Assembly (NCBI GenBank): GCA_032433765.1
Contig: JAVIAB010000073.1
Coordinates: 54,845,787-54,909,786 of the forward strand
Source of the DNA: Megaustenia siamemsis
Taxonomy: Eukaryota; Mollusca; Gastropoda; Stylommatophora; Ariophantidae
Direction: 5' to 3'
Length of the DNA: 64,000 bases
Shown piece by piece: positions 34,110 through 45,132 of this stretch (its first letter is position 1; each line of letters starts with the position of its first letter). The position numbers and the translations under genes are program-made. The notes under the pieces were generated by a model that was not told the origin of the DNA, did no database searches, and worked only from the letters and a program-made list of their open reading frames with translations.

Positions 34110-35395
34110 ACTATAGACAATATATTATACAGGGAAGGATTCAGAATAAAATCAATACTGAATTAGAGGAGCAACAATTTGGTTTCAAGAAAAACAGTGG
34201 GACAAAAGAAGCCATATTCAGCATGAGAACATTGATTGAAAAGTACACAGAAGTAAACAAACCAATAAATGCCTGCTTTATAGACTACACCAAAGCTTTC
34301 GATAGAATACACCATAACCAACTTATAGACTGCCTAAAGGATATAAATCTAGACGACGCAGACATACGACTAATATGTAATTTGTACTGGGAGCAAACAG
34401 CAATAATAAGATATAACAAGGAGAACTCTACACCCATAGACATAAAAAGAGGAGTAAGACAAGGATGCATCCTATCACCTAGCTTGTTCAATCTATACAC
34501 TGAGCAAATCTTTAAAAACATCTGAGATATCAGGTCTAAACATTAATGGAAAGATAATCAATAACCTGAGATATGCTGATGATACTGTTCTACTAGCAGA
34601 AAATCATAAAGACCTACAACAATTGCTTAATGTGATAAACACAACAAGCAAAAATATGGACTAGAAATGAATATCAAAAAGACTAAAACTATGATCATAA
34701 ACAAAGAAAACTCTCAAGACCTACAATTAAATATCACAGTTGAGGGAACACATCTGGAGACAGTCCAGAGTTACAACTACCTAGGACATACTATAACCAA
34801 TGATGAAAAATGCAAAACTGAAATAAACAAAAGAATAGTTATGGCAAAAAGTAATTTTAATGACATGAAAAATATACTAACAACAAAACAAATATCAGCA
34901 GGGCTGAAACTAAGAATGGCAAAATGTTACATCTTCTCAATATTCCTGTATGGTGCAGAAACATGGACATTAGACAAGAAAACAGAACAGAAAATTGAAG
35001 CCTTTGAAATGTGGATTTATAGAAGAATAGGTAGAATTGGATGGAAACAAAAGATAACAATGAATAGGTAGAATTGGATGGAAACAAAAGATAACAAACG
35101 ATGAAGTTTTAAAACAACTGAAAATAAAAACAGAACTGCTGAACACAATTAAGACGAGACAAATGAAATTTTTGGGGCATGTTAAAAGACACAACAGCCT
35201 ACTAAAAGTAATATTGGAAGGAAAAATACAAGGCAAAAGAGGCAGAGGCAGACCAAGACTAACATGGACGAGTAACATCAAAAGATGGACAAGTCAATCT
35301 ATGTCAGCCTGCACCATCAAAGCAAGAAACAGAGTAGAATGGCGATCCATGGTAGCCAACCTTCGTTGCGGAGAGGGCTCACGATGATGATGATG
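34110..35395 (+). mobile_element. LINE-B, best copy, 5'-truncated
   Basis: The plus strand encodes reverse-transcriptase motifs in three stretches: EQQFGFKKNSGTKEAIFSMR, then CFIDYTKAFDRIHHNQLIDC and RGVRQGCILSPSLFNLYTEQ (34150-34525); after a frameshift RYADDTVLLAENHKDLQ (~34565-34625); after another, YGLEMNIKKTKTM, SYNYLGHTIT, LYGAETWTLDKKT and YRRIGRIGW (34667-35071). A 33-bp local duplication near 35030-35090 shifts the frame again. The basic end FLGHVKRHNSLLKVILEGKI, GKRGRGRPRLTW and GSR is stopped by TGA, which opens a TGA repeat tail. All catalytic Asp residues are present, but the frame is broken three times. No endonuclease is present. Confidence 0.88.
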
Positions 35396-35739
35396 ATGAC
35401 TATAGACAAAACAGATTATTTTCCCACAAAAATATAATCATTAATGCAGTCGGTATGAACACTCACCACCTTCTTGTCTGTCAGTAAAATATCACAGAAA
35501 GAGACTTCGTCATGAACGATGGCTTTTTTAAAATAAGCATGAATTATTCGTCCACAGTTCAACAACATCTACGTGAACCCAGAGTGTAGCTAGAGAGAGT
35601 ACCGCGCGTCTGTTTTATCTAAGAATTAATTTACAGACAGCAACTGCTACAATAATTAAATGTTTCCGTTGTTATCGAAGCTGAGGAAGCAGCGTTGGTG
35701 GATCAGGCTTCTATTCTCAGACGAGGCGGATTTTTTTTC
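35396..35739. other. No gene recognised
   Basis: Nothing is assignable. Confidence 0.5.
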
Positions 35740-35915
35740 CTAAATGACACGGCTTTGAGGTTCACCGAGGGATATTTTCTTCAAATAAAGCAGACGCCAA
35801 TGTAAATGAAAAGCACAGATATTATCAGAGAAAGTAGGGTAGGCCGAGTGAGACACTGACTACATGACTCACATACGTGCTGATGGTCAATGAAACAATA
35901 TGGGATCACTACCAC
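35740..35915 (+). mobile_element. Diverged SINE with SINE-1-type core
   Basis: ATTATCAGAGAAAGTAGGGT, AGGCCGAGTGAGACACTGAC and TACATGACTC line up with the SINE-1 core (TTTTTCTGGGAAAGTAAAGC, GGCACGGGCGTAATACCGAC, CACATTACC). It is followed by GTGCTGATGGTCAATG, like SINE-1's TATGGTCACTA. The head is not clearly tRNA-like. It is an old copy or a sister family. Confidence 0.45.
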
Positions 35916-35942
35916 TATTTTTTTTTAATAAGTAAAAAAAAG

Positions 35943-36189
35943 TAAAGTACCCCGTCACGCCAAGTGGCGTATAGGGAATATGGTGTTAGTGACCATAAAT
36001 TTTACAGACCTTCGGCACATAATTTTTGGGGTAATGTGGTCGGTATTACGCCCGTGCCGCTTCACTTTCCCAGAAAAAAATCCGGTGCCCATTTAAGGCT
36101 GGGTGAACCCGGAAGCCGTCGGTTGTGGTCGAACCCTACCCCTTGTCCTTTGGAGTCCAGTTCACTAACCACTGAGCTATCGCGGCTCC
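35943..36189 (-). mobile_element. SINE-1 copy, full length
   Basis: The plus-strand order AGTACCCCGTCACGCCAAGT, GCGTATAGGGAATATGGTG, GTAATGTGGTCGGTATTACG, GCTGGGTGAACCCGG, CACTGAGCTATCGCGGCTCC is the exact reverse complement of the other SINE-1 copies. All parts are present: head, core and end. Confidence 0.93.
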
Positions 36190-36474
36190 ATTTTTTTTCT
36201 TTTAATACATGCGCCAAAATGCGCGACAAGTACACTTGTTTCCCACAGTTATCAAGCGTCAGCCAAAACACGCAGGCCGTTATGATTGTGTTGATGATAT
36301 ATATAAATAAACAGATTTAACAAAACATGAAAGTATATTTGAAATGGATAATTCTTGAAGTAATAAATAACTATTATTGTAAACCCCAATACTATACGAG
36401 CACAATTAGACTGTATGATCTTCGCGCACGATGTATAATAATATATAGTATAATAATACTTTCCATGTGTGTTA

Positions 36475-36739
36475 CCGGGGCCTCATTATGAGGGAAGTAA
36501 AGAATAGTGACACTGTGACTTTCCAGGCATGTCGTAAGAGGCGACTAAGGAGATTGATCGATGGCGTGACACGCTGTCATTGTAAAAAGTATTGTTATGG
36601 AAACAGCGCCATATATTTTAGAGCAGTTATCTCTGCAATATGTTCCACTATGGCACGCAAGGTTTCTATTTTTGAGATTTTGGTACTGACCTATGTTCCG
36701 TCTTCGGCCCGAAAGGACAATAGATAGATAGATAGATAA
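36475..36739 (+). mobile_element. SINE-4 retroposon with GATA tail
   Basis: CGGGGCCTCATTATGAGGGA, GACACTGTGACTTTCCAGGC, ATGTCGTAAGAGGCGACTAA, then GACCTATGTTCCGTCTTCGG, CCCGAAAGGACAATAGATAG and a GATA repeat. A defined body ending in a tetranucleotide tail is typical of a retroposon. The inner motif also occurs in fragments near 20.2 and 42.8 kb. No tRNA head is obvious. Confidence 0.6.
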
Positions 36740-38114
36740 TAATACTATATAAATAATAATATAATAATTATTATCTAGTATTGTTTACTTAGCACCGCTC
36801 AACACGATAATAATTACAGCTAAACGCTATAATATTAGAATAAGATAAGTTATAAAAGGACAACTATATGCCATAACAATAAATGTAGAGATGTCACGTA
36901 ACATATATTACATGGACGCGTCACAGTACTAGGCGGCAACATTGGAAGTATAGTGGCCAATGCTCTATTCGCTGTCATTACCATGTCCAACTTAGTCAGA
37001 TACAGATTCCTTTATAGTCTAGCATCGACTGGAGAGCGCCAAGTTGGAGGCTGAACCAACCCCACAACTCTCTCGCCAAGCGTTATCATTACGATACTGA
37101 CGCTCACATCATTAAAACTACACAATATTACATTAATAATATACGTTATAACATTACAAATATGTTATAATATTAAAATATACGTTATAACATTAAAACT
37201 ATACGATGTAACATTAAAACGACACGTTTAAAAAAGTTATGTTAATTAAATAAAACTACACGTTGCCAAAATTTTCAAAAAATATACGTCATATATATTA
37301 CATATATAAATACACTTTATGAAAGTAACATAAGCTACGTAAAGTAACTTGCGCAATTGAATCAATCAATCTATTGTTATTTTTTCCTCACAAGTTATTA
37401 TTAATGAAATTACGATCGCAACACCAAAATGTTTTAACTTTCTAGAAGCACATATTTTATTAAAATTCCTAATCCTCAATCTGTGTATACCTCTCTTCAT
37501 AAGACTGACTTCGATTCTGATAAGCAATTTCCTGGCCGTCCAAAAGGCGACCAGCAGAAATAAAGACATGCGAGACAGCGGGTAGTTTCCCTTCGTAGAG
37601 TCCACATATAAATAACTCTGCAAGAGCGCGGCCAAAGCTTGCGTCAATTCGTCAGTGGAATCAAGCCAAAAACAACCAGTGAAAAGCACAACATATTTCA
37701 CGGTGGTTGCCGAAGTTCTATGTTTTGAAACCCTTCAAAAGATGACACGACCAAAAAGGTTCGACTCCTTTCCGGACTTTCTTTGGATTGCCAGATTGGG
37801 CTGTCCAAAGGACAACTTGAAATTGAAAAAAAAAAAAAAAAAAAAAAAAAACATAATAAATCAAAAACTAGGCTGTATGCACTATTTATGTTGTCCTGCA
37901 AGATAAATAATAACGAAATTTACACTAAATGCAGACTGGCGTTCCAAGTTTGGAATAGGAGCTGAGTTCTTACTATTGATCCTTCAAGTTGTGGGCCTGA
38001 CTCAATGCTATAACTACCAGCCCACCCAAGTTACTTTCTCTACCACACACACAGTGTGTACTGTTACATTTATTTCAGGAAAAGTGTGTATTGATAGCTA
38101 CGTCTCTACTGAAA
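36740..38114. other. No gene; A-run
   Basis: A run of about 25 A lies at 37827-37852. AACATTA-type AT-rich motifs recur at 37110-37260. Short frames have no recognisable product. Confidence 0.5.
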
Positions 38115-38330
38115 TGTAAACCGTGGTAGCGAGGTGGGTGGTGTTCGTGCCCACAGTTCATGTTGACTCGAGTTCACTTCCCAAAAGTGGAGTCAGCTTC
38201 TTGAATAAAATACTAAAGATTTTCACTAGGGATAGTCAGGCGGCCTGGCGTGATGTTGCCTACATCTCCCATAAATGTGTTGATGGTCACGAAAAATTAT
38301 GAGCACCGATACCTTATAACCTGCATGACA
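38115..38330 (+). mobile_element. Diverged SINE with SINE-1-type core
   Basis: GTGGTAGCGAGGTGGGTGGT starts a possible head. AGATTTTCACTAGGGATAGT, CAGGCGGCCTGGCGTGATGT and TGCCTACATCTCCC then follow the SINE-1 core order, with GTTGATGGTCACGA after it. It is decayed and the boundaries are approximate. Confidence 0.45.
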
Positions 38331-38630
38331 CAAGATGTGACAGGTACTTCTTGCACTTTGACAGCGGCGTATAAGCTGTCCCTAACGTTGTTTAATTTTT
38401 CTTATTTTTTTCCCTTTTTCTTCTTCATTTCTTCTGCAGCTGTTTCTGTTTCTTCTTCATTTACTTTTATACAATTTCAAAGGAGCTACATCTCACTTTC
38501 CTGGCAGCCTAAACAATTCGCATGTGATGATGTTGCAGAATTTCCTCGAAGCAGTTGCTCGATCCTACTACGGGTCTGCCTCAATCTCAGGGCCCTTTCT
38601 TTTAGTATATGTTTTGTATATATAATTTAT

Positions 38631-38891
38631 GGGAGCCGCGATAGCTCAGTGGTTAGTGAACTGGACTACAAAGGACAAGGGGTAGGGTTCGATCCCAACC
38701 GACGGATTCCGGGTTCACCCAGTCTTTAATGGGTACCGGATTTTTTTCTGGGAAAGTGAAGCGACACGGGCGTAATAACGACCACATTACCCTAAAAATC
38801 ATGTGCCGAAGGTCTGTAAAATTTATGGTCACTAACACCATGTTCCCTATACGCCACTTGGCGTGACGGGGGTACTTTACTTTTATATATA
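38631..38891 (+). mobile_element. SINE-1 copy, full length, with target duplication
   Basis: The head GGGAGCCGCGATAGCTCAGT and GGGTTCGATCCCAACCGACG carries good A and B boxes. The core GAAAGTGAAGCGACACGGGC, CGACCACATTACCC and the end CTATACGCCACTTGGCGTGA, GGGGGTACTTTACTT are complete. TATATATAATTTAT occurs at 38617-38630 and 38892-38905, a probable 14-bp target duplication, though it is AT-rich. Confidence 0.93.
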
Positions 38892-39147
38892 TATATATAA
38901 TTTATATACGAAATTTCAAAGCATTATCTTCAGCTCACCAAACGAAGCAAACATTTTTAAAAAAGTCTCCGTATTATTTTTTTTGTTTATTACAAAAGAT
39001 GTAAAAAGTAACAGAGCTTCAATATAAAATAAAATTCATGCTTAATGCTTTAAAACCGGGCAAAGCTCATATGCGATTAATGTACGACACACACGAACGA
39101 CGTTTCGGCACAATAGGCTTTAAGTAGGAACAAACAACACACACATA

Positions 39148-40484
39148 CGAGGGGAGGTCAAAAAGTAATGCACACCAATTTTTTTCTCGACTAATAATAA
39201 AGATAGGAATATGAAATTTTGCACACTTGGAATATGACATGTTCCAATTATGTGCACCAAATTGCACAGCATTCTGATAAATATTACGCAATCTATGAAC
39301 CGTTAAAATGGAGCTTGTCAACAATGTCCGTTACAAACAACGAATTGTCATAGAATTTCTGGTTGCGGAAAAAGAAACTGTGGCAAACATTCATAAACGA
39401 CTGTGTGCAGTGTACAAATGTTCTGCAGTCGATAGGAGCACAGTTAGTCGCTGGGTTCAGAGAATTAAAGCTGCAGAAAGTGTACGAGTGGAGCTGCATG
39501 ATTTACCGCGTTCTGGACGTGTTGCCTCGGCTACCAGCACAGACATGTTAAACCGGGCTGATGCCATTATTCGTAAGGATAGGCGTATCACTAGTCAGCA
39601 ATTGGCATTGCAGCTTACAGTCAGCAAGGGAAGTGCAATCGCAATTTTTAAAACTCTCGGATATTCAAAGATTTGCGCTCGATGGGTTCCTCGGTGCCTA
39701 ACAAATGATCACAGAGTTCAAAGGAAAACATTCTGTTCTGAATTGTTGGAGCGTTTCGGTGTTGAAGGAGAAATGTTTTTGTCAAAAATTGTTACCGGTG
39801 ACGAAACGTGGGCACATTATTATGAGCCTGAAACAAAAATGCAGTCAATGGAATGGCATCATCCGCAGTCACCAAAAAGAAAAAAATTCAAAACATCTCC
39901 ATCAGCCGGAAAGGTGATGATCACTGTCTTCTGGGACATTGATGGTGTGATTCTTGTTGATGTAATGACAAGAGGTGAGACAATCAACTCGACAGCTTAC
40001 ATCAATACACTGACAAAACTCAAAAATCGGTTCCACAGAGTTCGGCCTAATAAGCCATCTGCAGATTTGTTGCTTCAACATGACAATGCACGCCCTCACA
40101 CAAGTCTGGTAACACGGGAATCAATCAACAAATTTGGTTGGACTGTACTGCCCCATCCTCCTTACAGCCCTGATCTGGCTCCCTCAGATTTCCATCTGTT
40201 TGGACCACTCAAAAAATTCCTGCGTGGGACACACTTTGACAATGATGAGGATGTGATCCGTGCAGTTAAAAAATGGCTACGCGAGCAGGACAAAACTTGG
40301 TACAAACGAGGCATTCATGACCTAGTTTCGCGTTGGCGTAAGGCAATACGCTTGGACGGAGATTATGTTGACAAATAGGTAGTGTAAAGGGGATGTTCAG
40401 CTACAATCTGTGAAAATTTCACACATTTGCCCGAATAGATTCCGAGAAAAAAATTGGTGTGCATTACTTTTTGACCTCCCCTCG
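39148..40484 (+). mobile_element. Mariner transposon, complete, 1337 bp
   Basis: Terminal inverted repeats of 42 bp (39148-39189 and 40443-40484) are identical. They begin CGAGGGGAGGTCAAAAAGTA. The element is flanked by TA on each side, the mariner target duplication. One uninterrupted transposase frame fills the centre. Length, ends and coding content are those of an intact mariner, and identical ends imply a recent insertion. Confidence 0.97.
39308..40378 (+). CDS. Mariner transposase (356 aa)
   Basis: It would bind the terminal repeats and move the element by cut-and-paste into TA sites in the nucleus. The N-terminal half holds two helix-turn-helix regions (about 8-55 and 80-120: AVDRSTVSRWVQRI, DRRITSQQLALQLTVSKGSA). 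The linker has RWVPRCL (125-131), a form of the mariner WVPHEL motif. Catalytic residues are Asp165 in TGDETW, Asp259 in QHDNARPH and Asp294 in APSDFHLF. The last two are 34 residues apart, the DD34D signature of mariner. YSPDLAPSD (286-294) is conserved too. Length is normal for the family (about 345-355), and no stop or frameshift is seen. The ATG at 39308 is the first in frame after the left terminal repeat. Activity is plausible but unproven. Confidence 0.97.
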   Translation: MELVNNVRYKQRIVIEFLVAEKETVANIHKRLCAVYKCSAVDRSTVSRWVQRIKAAESVRVELHDLPRSGRVASATSTDMLNRADAIIRKDRRITSQQLALQLTVSKGSAIAIFKTLGYSKICARWVPRCLTNDHRVQRKTFCSELLERFGVEGEMFLSKIVTGDETWAHYYEPETKMQSMEWHHPQSPKRKKFKTSPSAGKVMITVFWDIDGVILVDVMTRGETINSTAYINTLTKLKNRFHRVRPNKPSADLLLQHDNARPHTSLVTRESINKFGWTVLPHPPYSPDLAPSDFHLFGPLKKFLRGTHFDNDEDVIRAVKKWLREQDKTWYKRGIHDLVSRWRKAIRLDGDYVDK

Positions 40485-40596
40485 TAGATATGTAAGTAAA
40501 TAAAATTAGCCCAACATATCAGTGTGTGTCTGTGTTGTTTGTTCCTGCTGAAGGTATATTGTGCTGAAACGTCGTTAAATTGTGTCGTCCATTAAT

Positions 40597-41637
40597 TACA
40601 TACAGTTTTAACCTTACCACATTTTTTTTTATTTCTCATTTACAATCAATTTTACTGCAGCTTCGCATTTTTATGTAATTCTTTGCCTTGACTCCAGAGC
40701 TCATATCCCCTCGAAAGTATTATGATGAATTATATTCGCATCTTTCTTCCTCTTCTTCTCCTCTTATTCGGCGTTCAAATCTTGTGGTCATACGAACTTC
40801 ACTCTTTGTCCTGTTTCAATGATAGACGGATAAGAACAATATCATGACACACGATGAGCTAGTCACATGACCAGTACTCTTATATGCGTGTGTATCCTAA
40901 TGTTTCCCATAAACCTGCGTCGTGGCAGGATTTCATAACGTAAGAGTATTTAATCGAATGTTATTTATTAATATAATTTTCAGTTGAAATTACACCTCAT
41001 TTATTTGACAGAATTTCTTTTTTGTGCAACGTTTTCGCTTTCATTTGTTTTTCACTCTGTTGAGTTTTAATGTGAAAGGAGAACCACACAGAAGTTCAAA
41101 CTTCATAAAATTAGGTAGTTCAATATCTCAAATCAGATGTTTCTAACCAAGCCACTGAAGTAACTACGGAGTTTATGCATTTTAAATTTGATATCTTCGT
41201 ACACAACGTTTCCTGGTATATTATGAAGTACACGTTTATAACACTGCGATAAAATTCAAGTCCTTTCTTCAGACCTTGAAGCAAGGAAACGACACTCTCT
41301 CCAGTCCAACCATTGTAGACGCTCCAGTGATTACTAGGGAGACATCCTTCTGCAGGTCTAGATTCCTGTCTGTAGTACAAAGGAATAGAGCTTCAGATAA
41401 CCTAAATCATTGGTAGCACTCTTGACAGGCACCAGCATCTACTTCAGTGTAAAGTTGGCGCTGTGTTGCTAATTTATGGCAAACCGTGATATCTGCGCCT
41501 TTAGGTTAAACACATCCGTTTTTTTGTTATAATGGTCGACGTTTAAATTCTCAATAATTCTGCCTTGTCACTGGCAATTTCGGTCCACTCTTTTCTACTT
41601 CCAACTACCAAGGGATCTTCTACATGAGCAGAATACA
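40597..41637. other. No gene recognised
   Basis: AT-rich with no motif noted. Confidence 0.5.
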
Positions 41638-41842
41638 TTGGGAACCTCCTGCTTTTCTCCGTTTTCTGAGAGGGCCAGACGTTCATCCTCACTACCTATA
41701 GACCAGGGGACGATGAAGCCACAAATGAAGCACGGATTCGAAGAGAAACAAATCGTACTGCCCATGTCAGGATTCGAACCCCAGGACTTTCTTGTCCAGA
41801 AGTCAACGTTTTGCCTCTACACAATTGACCTTCCCAGCTGAA
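41638..41842 (-). mobile_element. tRNA-headed SINE, other family
   Basis: On the minus strand GGGAAGGTCAATTGTGTAGA, GGCAAAACGTTGACTTCTGG and CCTGGGGTTCGAATCCTGAC make a tRNA-like head with a perfect B box (GGTTCGAATCC). It resembles the head at 22.05-22.10 kb (CTGGTCAGGAAG against CTTGTCCAGAAG). The body is not shared with other copies here. Confidence 0.55.
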
Positions 41843-42084
41843 CATGCGATTTACCACATTTTTTATAAGACATTTCCTCCACGTGTAACTGACCTTGCAG
41901 AGAAAAAGACATTACAAAACTGTTTATTGTTGATATTTTGCTGTTTTGCTTATTTACACATTTAGATAACCAGTATATGTTTCTTTTATTGTACATTCAA
42001 GCGACTAAATGAGGGGTTGCCCCACGCTTGTTGACGTATGGTGATTATGATCATTTTGACCACATTTTTTAAAGATCAAATGTA

Positions 42085-42249
42085 CATTTTATTAGTGATG
42101 TGGTCGGTATAACTCCATGCCGCCCTACTTTCCCAGAAAAATTATGTATCCAATTAAAGCTGAGAAAACCCAGGATCCATTGATCAAGATCGAATCCAAC
42201 CTCTCGCCCTTAGTAATCAGTTCACTAACGAATGATCTATCGCAGCCCC
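42085..42249 (-). mobile_element. SINE-1 copy, 3' end diverged
   Basis: GTGATGTGGTCGGTATAACT, CCATGCCGCCCTACTTTCCC, AGAAAAAT, AATTAAAGCTGAGAAAACCC and GATCTATCGCAGCCCCG are the reverse complement of the SINE-1 core and head with many changes. The terminal part is replaced by unrelated sequence. Confidence 0.75.
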
Positions 42250-42371
42250 GTTGACTTGGTTACATCTTACAAGTATCAACTATTTTATGGTCAAAAGTTT
42301 GAACATCATAAAGTGTTAGGTTTGTTTGTGAGACTTTGAAATCATTCATCTATTAATCATTACTGTCTGTT

Positions 42372-42720
42372 CTTCCTTTCAGCTCCCTGTGGAGAATAGG
42401 TCTTCAAAAAACACTTCTCAAGCAATCCTGTTTCTTGCAATTCTTTTAAGATTGTTTCATGCCTTGCCCATCCTCTTCATCTCTGCTACCACCTGTCTCT
42501 TCCAAGTATATTCGACCTTTCTCTTTGTTTCTTCCCTTGAGAATTCCAAAAAAAGGGTTTGTCCTGTAATATTCTCAGTTGGCTTCGGTAAAGTGTGTCC
42601 TATGCAGCGCCATCGTCTGTGTCTATCTCTTTGTCCACTGTTATATGACCGGTTATTTTTCATAGTTCTACGTTAGTGAATTTGTCCAGTAATTTTCATC
42701 ACCTTATTCTGCGGAAGCTG
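42372..42720 (-). mobile_element. LINE-E 3' terminal fragment
   Basis: The minus strand encodes RRWRCIGHTLPKPTENITGQ, then a broken basic region ending in EMKRMGKA. It finishes in the family 3' end CACAGGGAGCTGAAAGGAAG. Compared with the 17.6-kb copy it carries frameshifts, so it is an older, short insertion. Confidence 0.85.
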
Positions 42721-43289
42721 TTGGGAATCGAACGGGGAATAAAGAATTACGGACATGTTCCCCACCAGGCATGCTCGCACGAGGTAACTAATGAGGGTTT
42801 GGCATAGGTCTGGCTATCCTGTATTGTAAAAAAAAAGCCGCAAAAACTTCATAAACATAAAGCCAAACATTACTGTACTCAAAAGTAATTCTCACAAAAA
42901 TGAAACAAGTTAACACTTGTTTATGCTGTCACAAAACAAAACCACTCTCATACAATTTTTTGTTGTTGTAATGTATGAGTGAATGAAATGAAATATCGGG
43001 GCTTTTTTCCCTACAAAAGCAGCAACATTTCTAGAGTTTGCTACTTTAAGACTAAAACAAACAGCTGTTATTTCACCCTAAAATCTACTTTCCTAGTCAC
43101 ACACGTTTATTACTTTTTATTTCAACAATTTCTCAGAATGACATGGTTTTCTCTATGAGATATCTTAGAAACTCAGAGTGGTTTACATTTGAGTTTGAGA
43201 CATGAATACATGTAAAATTGCGAAATATTGAAGTAATGGTTTTAAAAGCGCCGACCCCCTCCCTAAATATTTGTTAATTATTCCTTTAC
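42721..43289. other. No gene; SINE-4-like motif
   Basis: 42766-42800 (CAGGCATGCTCGCACGAGGT, then AACTAATGAGG) resembles the SINE-4 motif. The remainder is unassigned. Confidence 0.4.
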
Positions 43290-45045
43290 TATAGGTCTAA
43301 GTTACCTTTACTTATTGTTATCTAGGTCCCCCTTAATGTTTATCAGATATCCCTTATTGTTGATCTAGATCTCACTTAATGTTTATCAGATATTCTTTAT
43401 TGTATATCTAGGTCTCCCTTAATGTTTATCAGATATTCCTTATTGTTGATCTAGGTCTCACTTAATGTTTATCAGATATTCCTTATTGTTGATCTAGGTC
43501 TCACTTAATGTTTATAAGATATTCCTTATTGTTATCTAGGTCTCCTTTAGTGTTCATCAGATATTCCTTATTGTATATCTAGGTCTCCCTTACTGTTTAT
43601 CAGATATTCCTTTTGTTGATCTAGGTCCCCCTTAATGTTTATCAGATATCCCTTATTGTTGATCTAGGTCTCCCTTAATGTTTATCAGATATTCCTTATT
43701 GTTGATCTAGGTCTCCCTTAATGTTTATCAGATATTCCTTATTGTTGATCTAGGTCTCATTTAATGTTTATCAGATATTCCTTATTGTTGATCTAGGTCT
43801 CCCTTAATGTTTATCAGATATTCCTTATTGTTGATCTAGGTCTCACTTAATGTTTATCAGATATTCCTTATTGTTGATCTAGGTCTCCCTTAATGTTTAT
43901 CAGATATTCCTTATTGTTGATCTAGGTCTCCCTTAATGTTTACCAGATATTCCTTATTGTTGATCTAGGTCTCATTTAATGTTTATCAGATATTCCTTAT
44001 TGTTGATCTAGGTCTCCCTTAATGTTTATCAGATATTCCTTATTGTTGATCTAGGTCTCCCTTAATGTTTATCAGATATTCCTTATTGTTGATCTAGGTC
44101 TCACTTAATGTTTATCAGATATTCCTTATTGTTGATCTAGGTCTCACTTAATGTTTATCAGATATTCCTTATTGTTGATCTAGGTCACACTTAATGTTTA
44201 TAAGATATTCCTTATTGTATATCTAGGTCTCCCTTACTGTTTATCAGATATTCCTTTTGTTGATCTAGGTCTCCCTTACTGTTTATCAGATATTCCTTTT
44301 GTTGATCTAGGTCTCCCTTACTGTTTATCAGATATTCCTTATTGTTGATCTAGGTCTCCCTTAGTGTTCATCAGATATTCCTTATTGTTGATCTAGGTCT
44401 CCCTTAGTGTTCATCAGATATTCCTTATTGTTGATCTAGGTCTCCCTTACTGTTTATCAGATATTCCTTATTGTTGATCTAGGTCTCCCTTAAAGTTTAT
44501 CAGATATTCCTTATTGTTGGTCTAGGTCTCCCTTACTGTTTATCAGATATTCCTTATTGTTAATCTAGGTCTCCCTTACAGTTTATCATATATTCCTTAT
44601 TGTTGATCTAGGTCTCCCTTACTGTTTATCAGATATATCTTATTGTTATCTAGGTCTCCCTTACTGTTTATCAGATATTCCTTATTGTTGATCTAGGCCT
44701 CCCTTACTGTTTATCAGATATTCCTTATTGTTATCTAGGTCTCCCTTAGTGTTCATCAGATATTCCTTATTGTTGATCTAGGTCTCCCTTAATGTTTATC
44801 AGATATTCCTTATTGTTATCTAGGTCTCCCTTACTGTTTATCAGATATTCCTTATTGTTGATCTAGGTCTCCTTTAATGTTTATCAGATATTCCTTATTG
44901 TTATCTAGGTCTCCCTTAGTGTTCATCAGATATTCCTTATTGTTTACCTATTTTCCCTTATTGTTTATCTAGGTTTTCTGACTGTTAAACGAAACATTAA
45001 TTATTGTTCATCTAGATCTCTCTTACTGTTGATCTTGGTTTCCAG
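43290..45045. repeat. 43-bp minisatellite, ~40 copies
   Basis: The unit is CTAGGTCTCCCTTAATGTTT, ATCAGATATTCCTTATTGTT, GAT. Variants CCTTACTGTTTATCAG, CCTTAGTGTTCATCAG, TTTTGTTGAT and TTGTTATCTAGG (2-3 bases shorter) fall in clusters, mostly in the right half. There are no unique spacers, so it is not a CRISPR-like array. It has no coding potential. Confidence 0.97.
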
Positions 45046-45132
45046 CCTCATGAACAAACGCAGCTAGTGACTAAAGAAACTTGTGAATATTTTGTAAATA
45101 AAAATACCTTCGTTTCCACCACCATAAGTGTA

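Larger units (their letters stand above)
39076..40596. repeat. Palindromic element split by mariner
   Basis: The left arm (39076-39146) and the right arm (40521-40596) are imperfect inverted copies. Read in one orientation both give ATTAATG.ACGACAC, AACGACGTTTC.GCACAATA and AGGAACAAACAACACA. Removing the mariner and one TA leaves two arms of about 70 bp around ~35 bp of spacer, a MITE-like hairpin. It must be older than the mariner insertion. Confidence 0.75.

Noticed and set aside
38631..38705. A tRNA gene
   Set aside because: Good A and B boxes, but the acceptor arms do not pair properly. The same head recurs joined to the same SINE body several times. All tRNA-like hits in the window are treated as SINE heads.
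43290..45045. CRISPR-like regularly spaced repeats
   Set aside because: The units are contiguous tandem copies with no unique spacers, and the DNA is clearly animal. The same applies to the 25-, 20- and 32-bp arrays.
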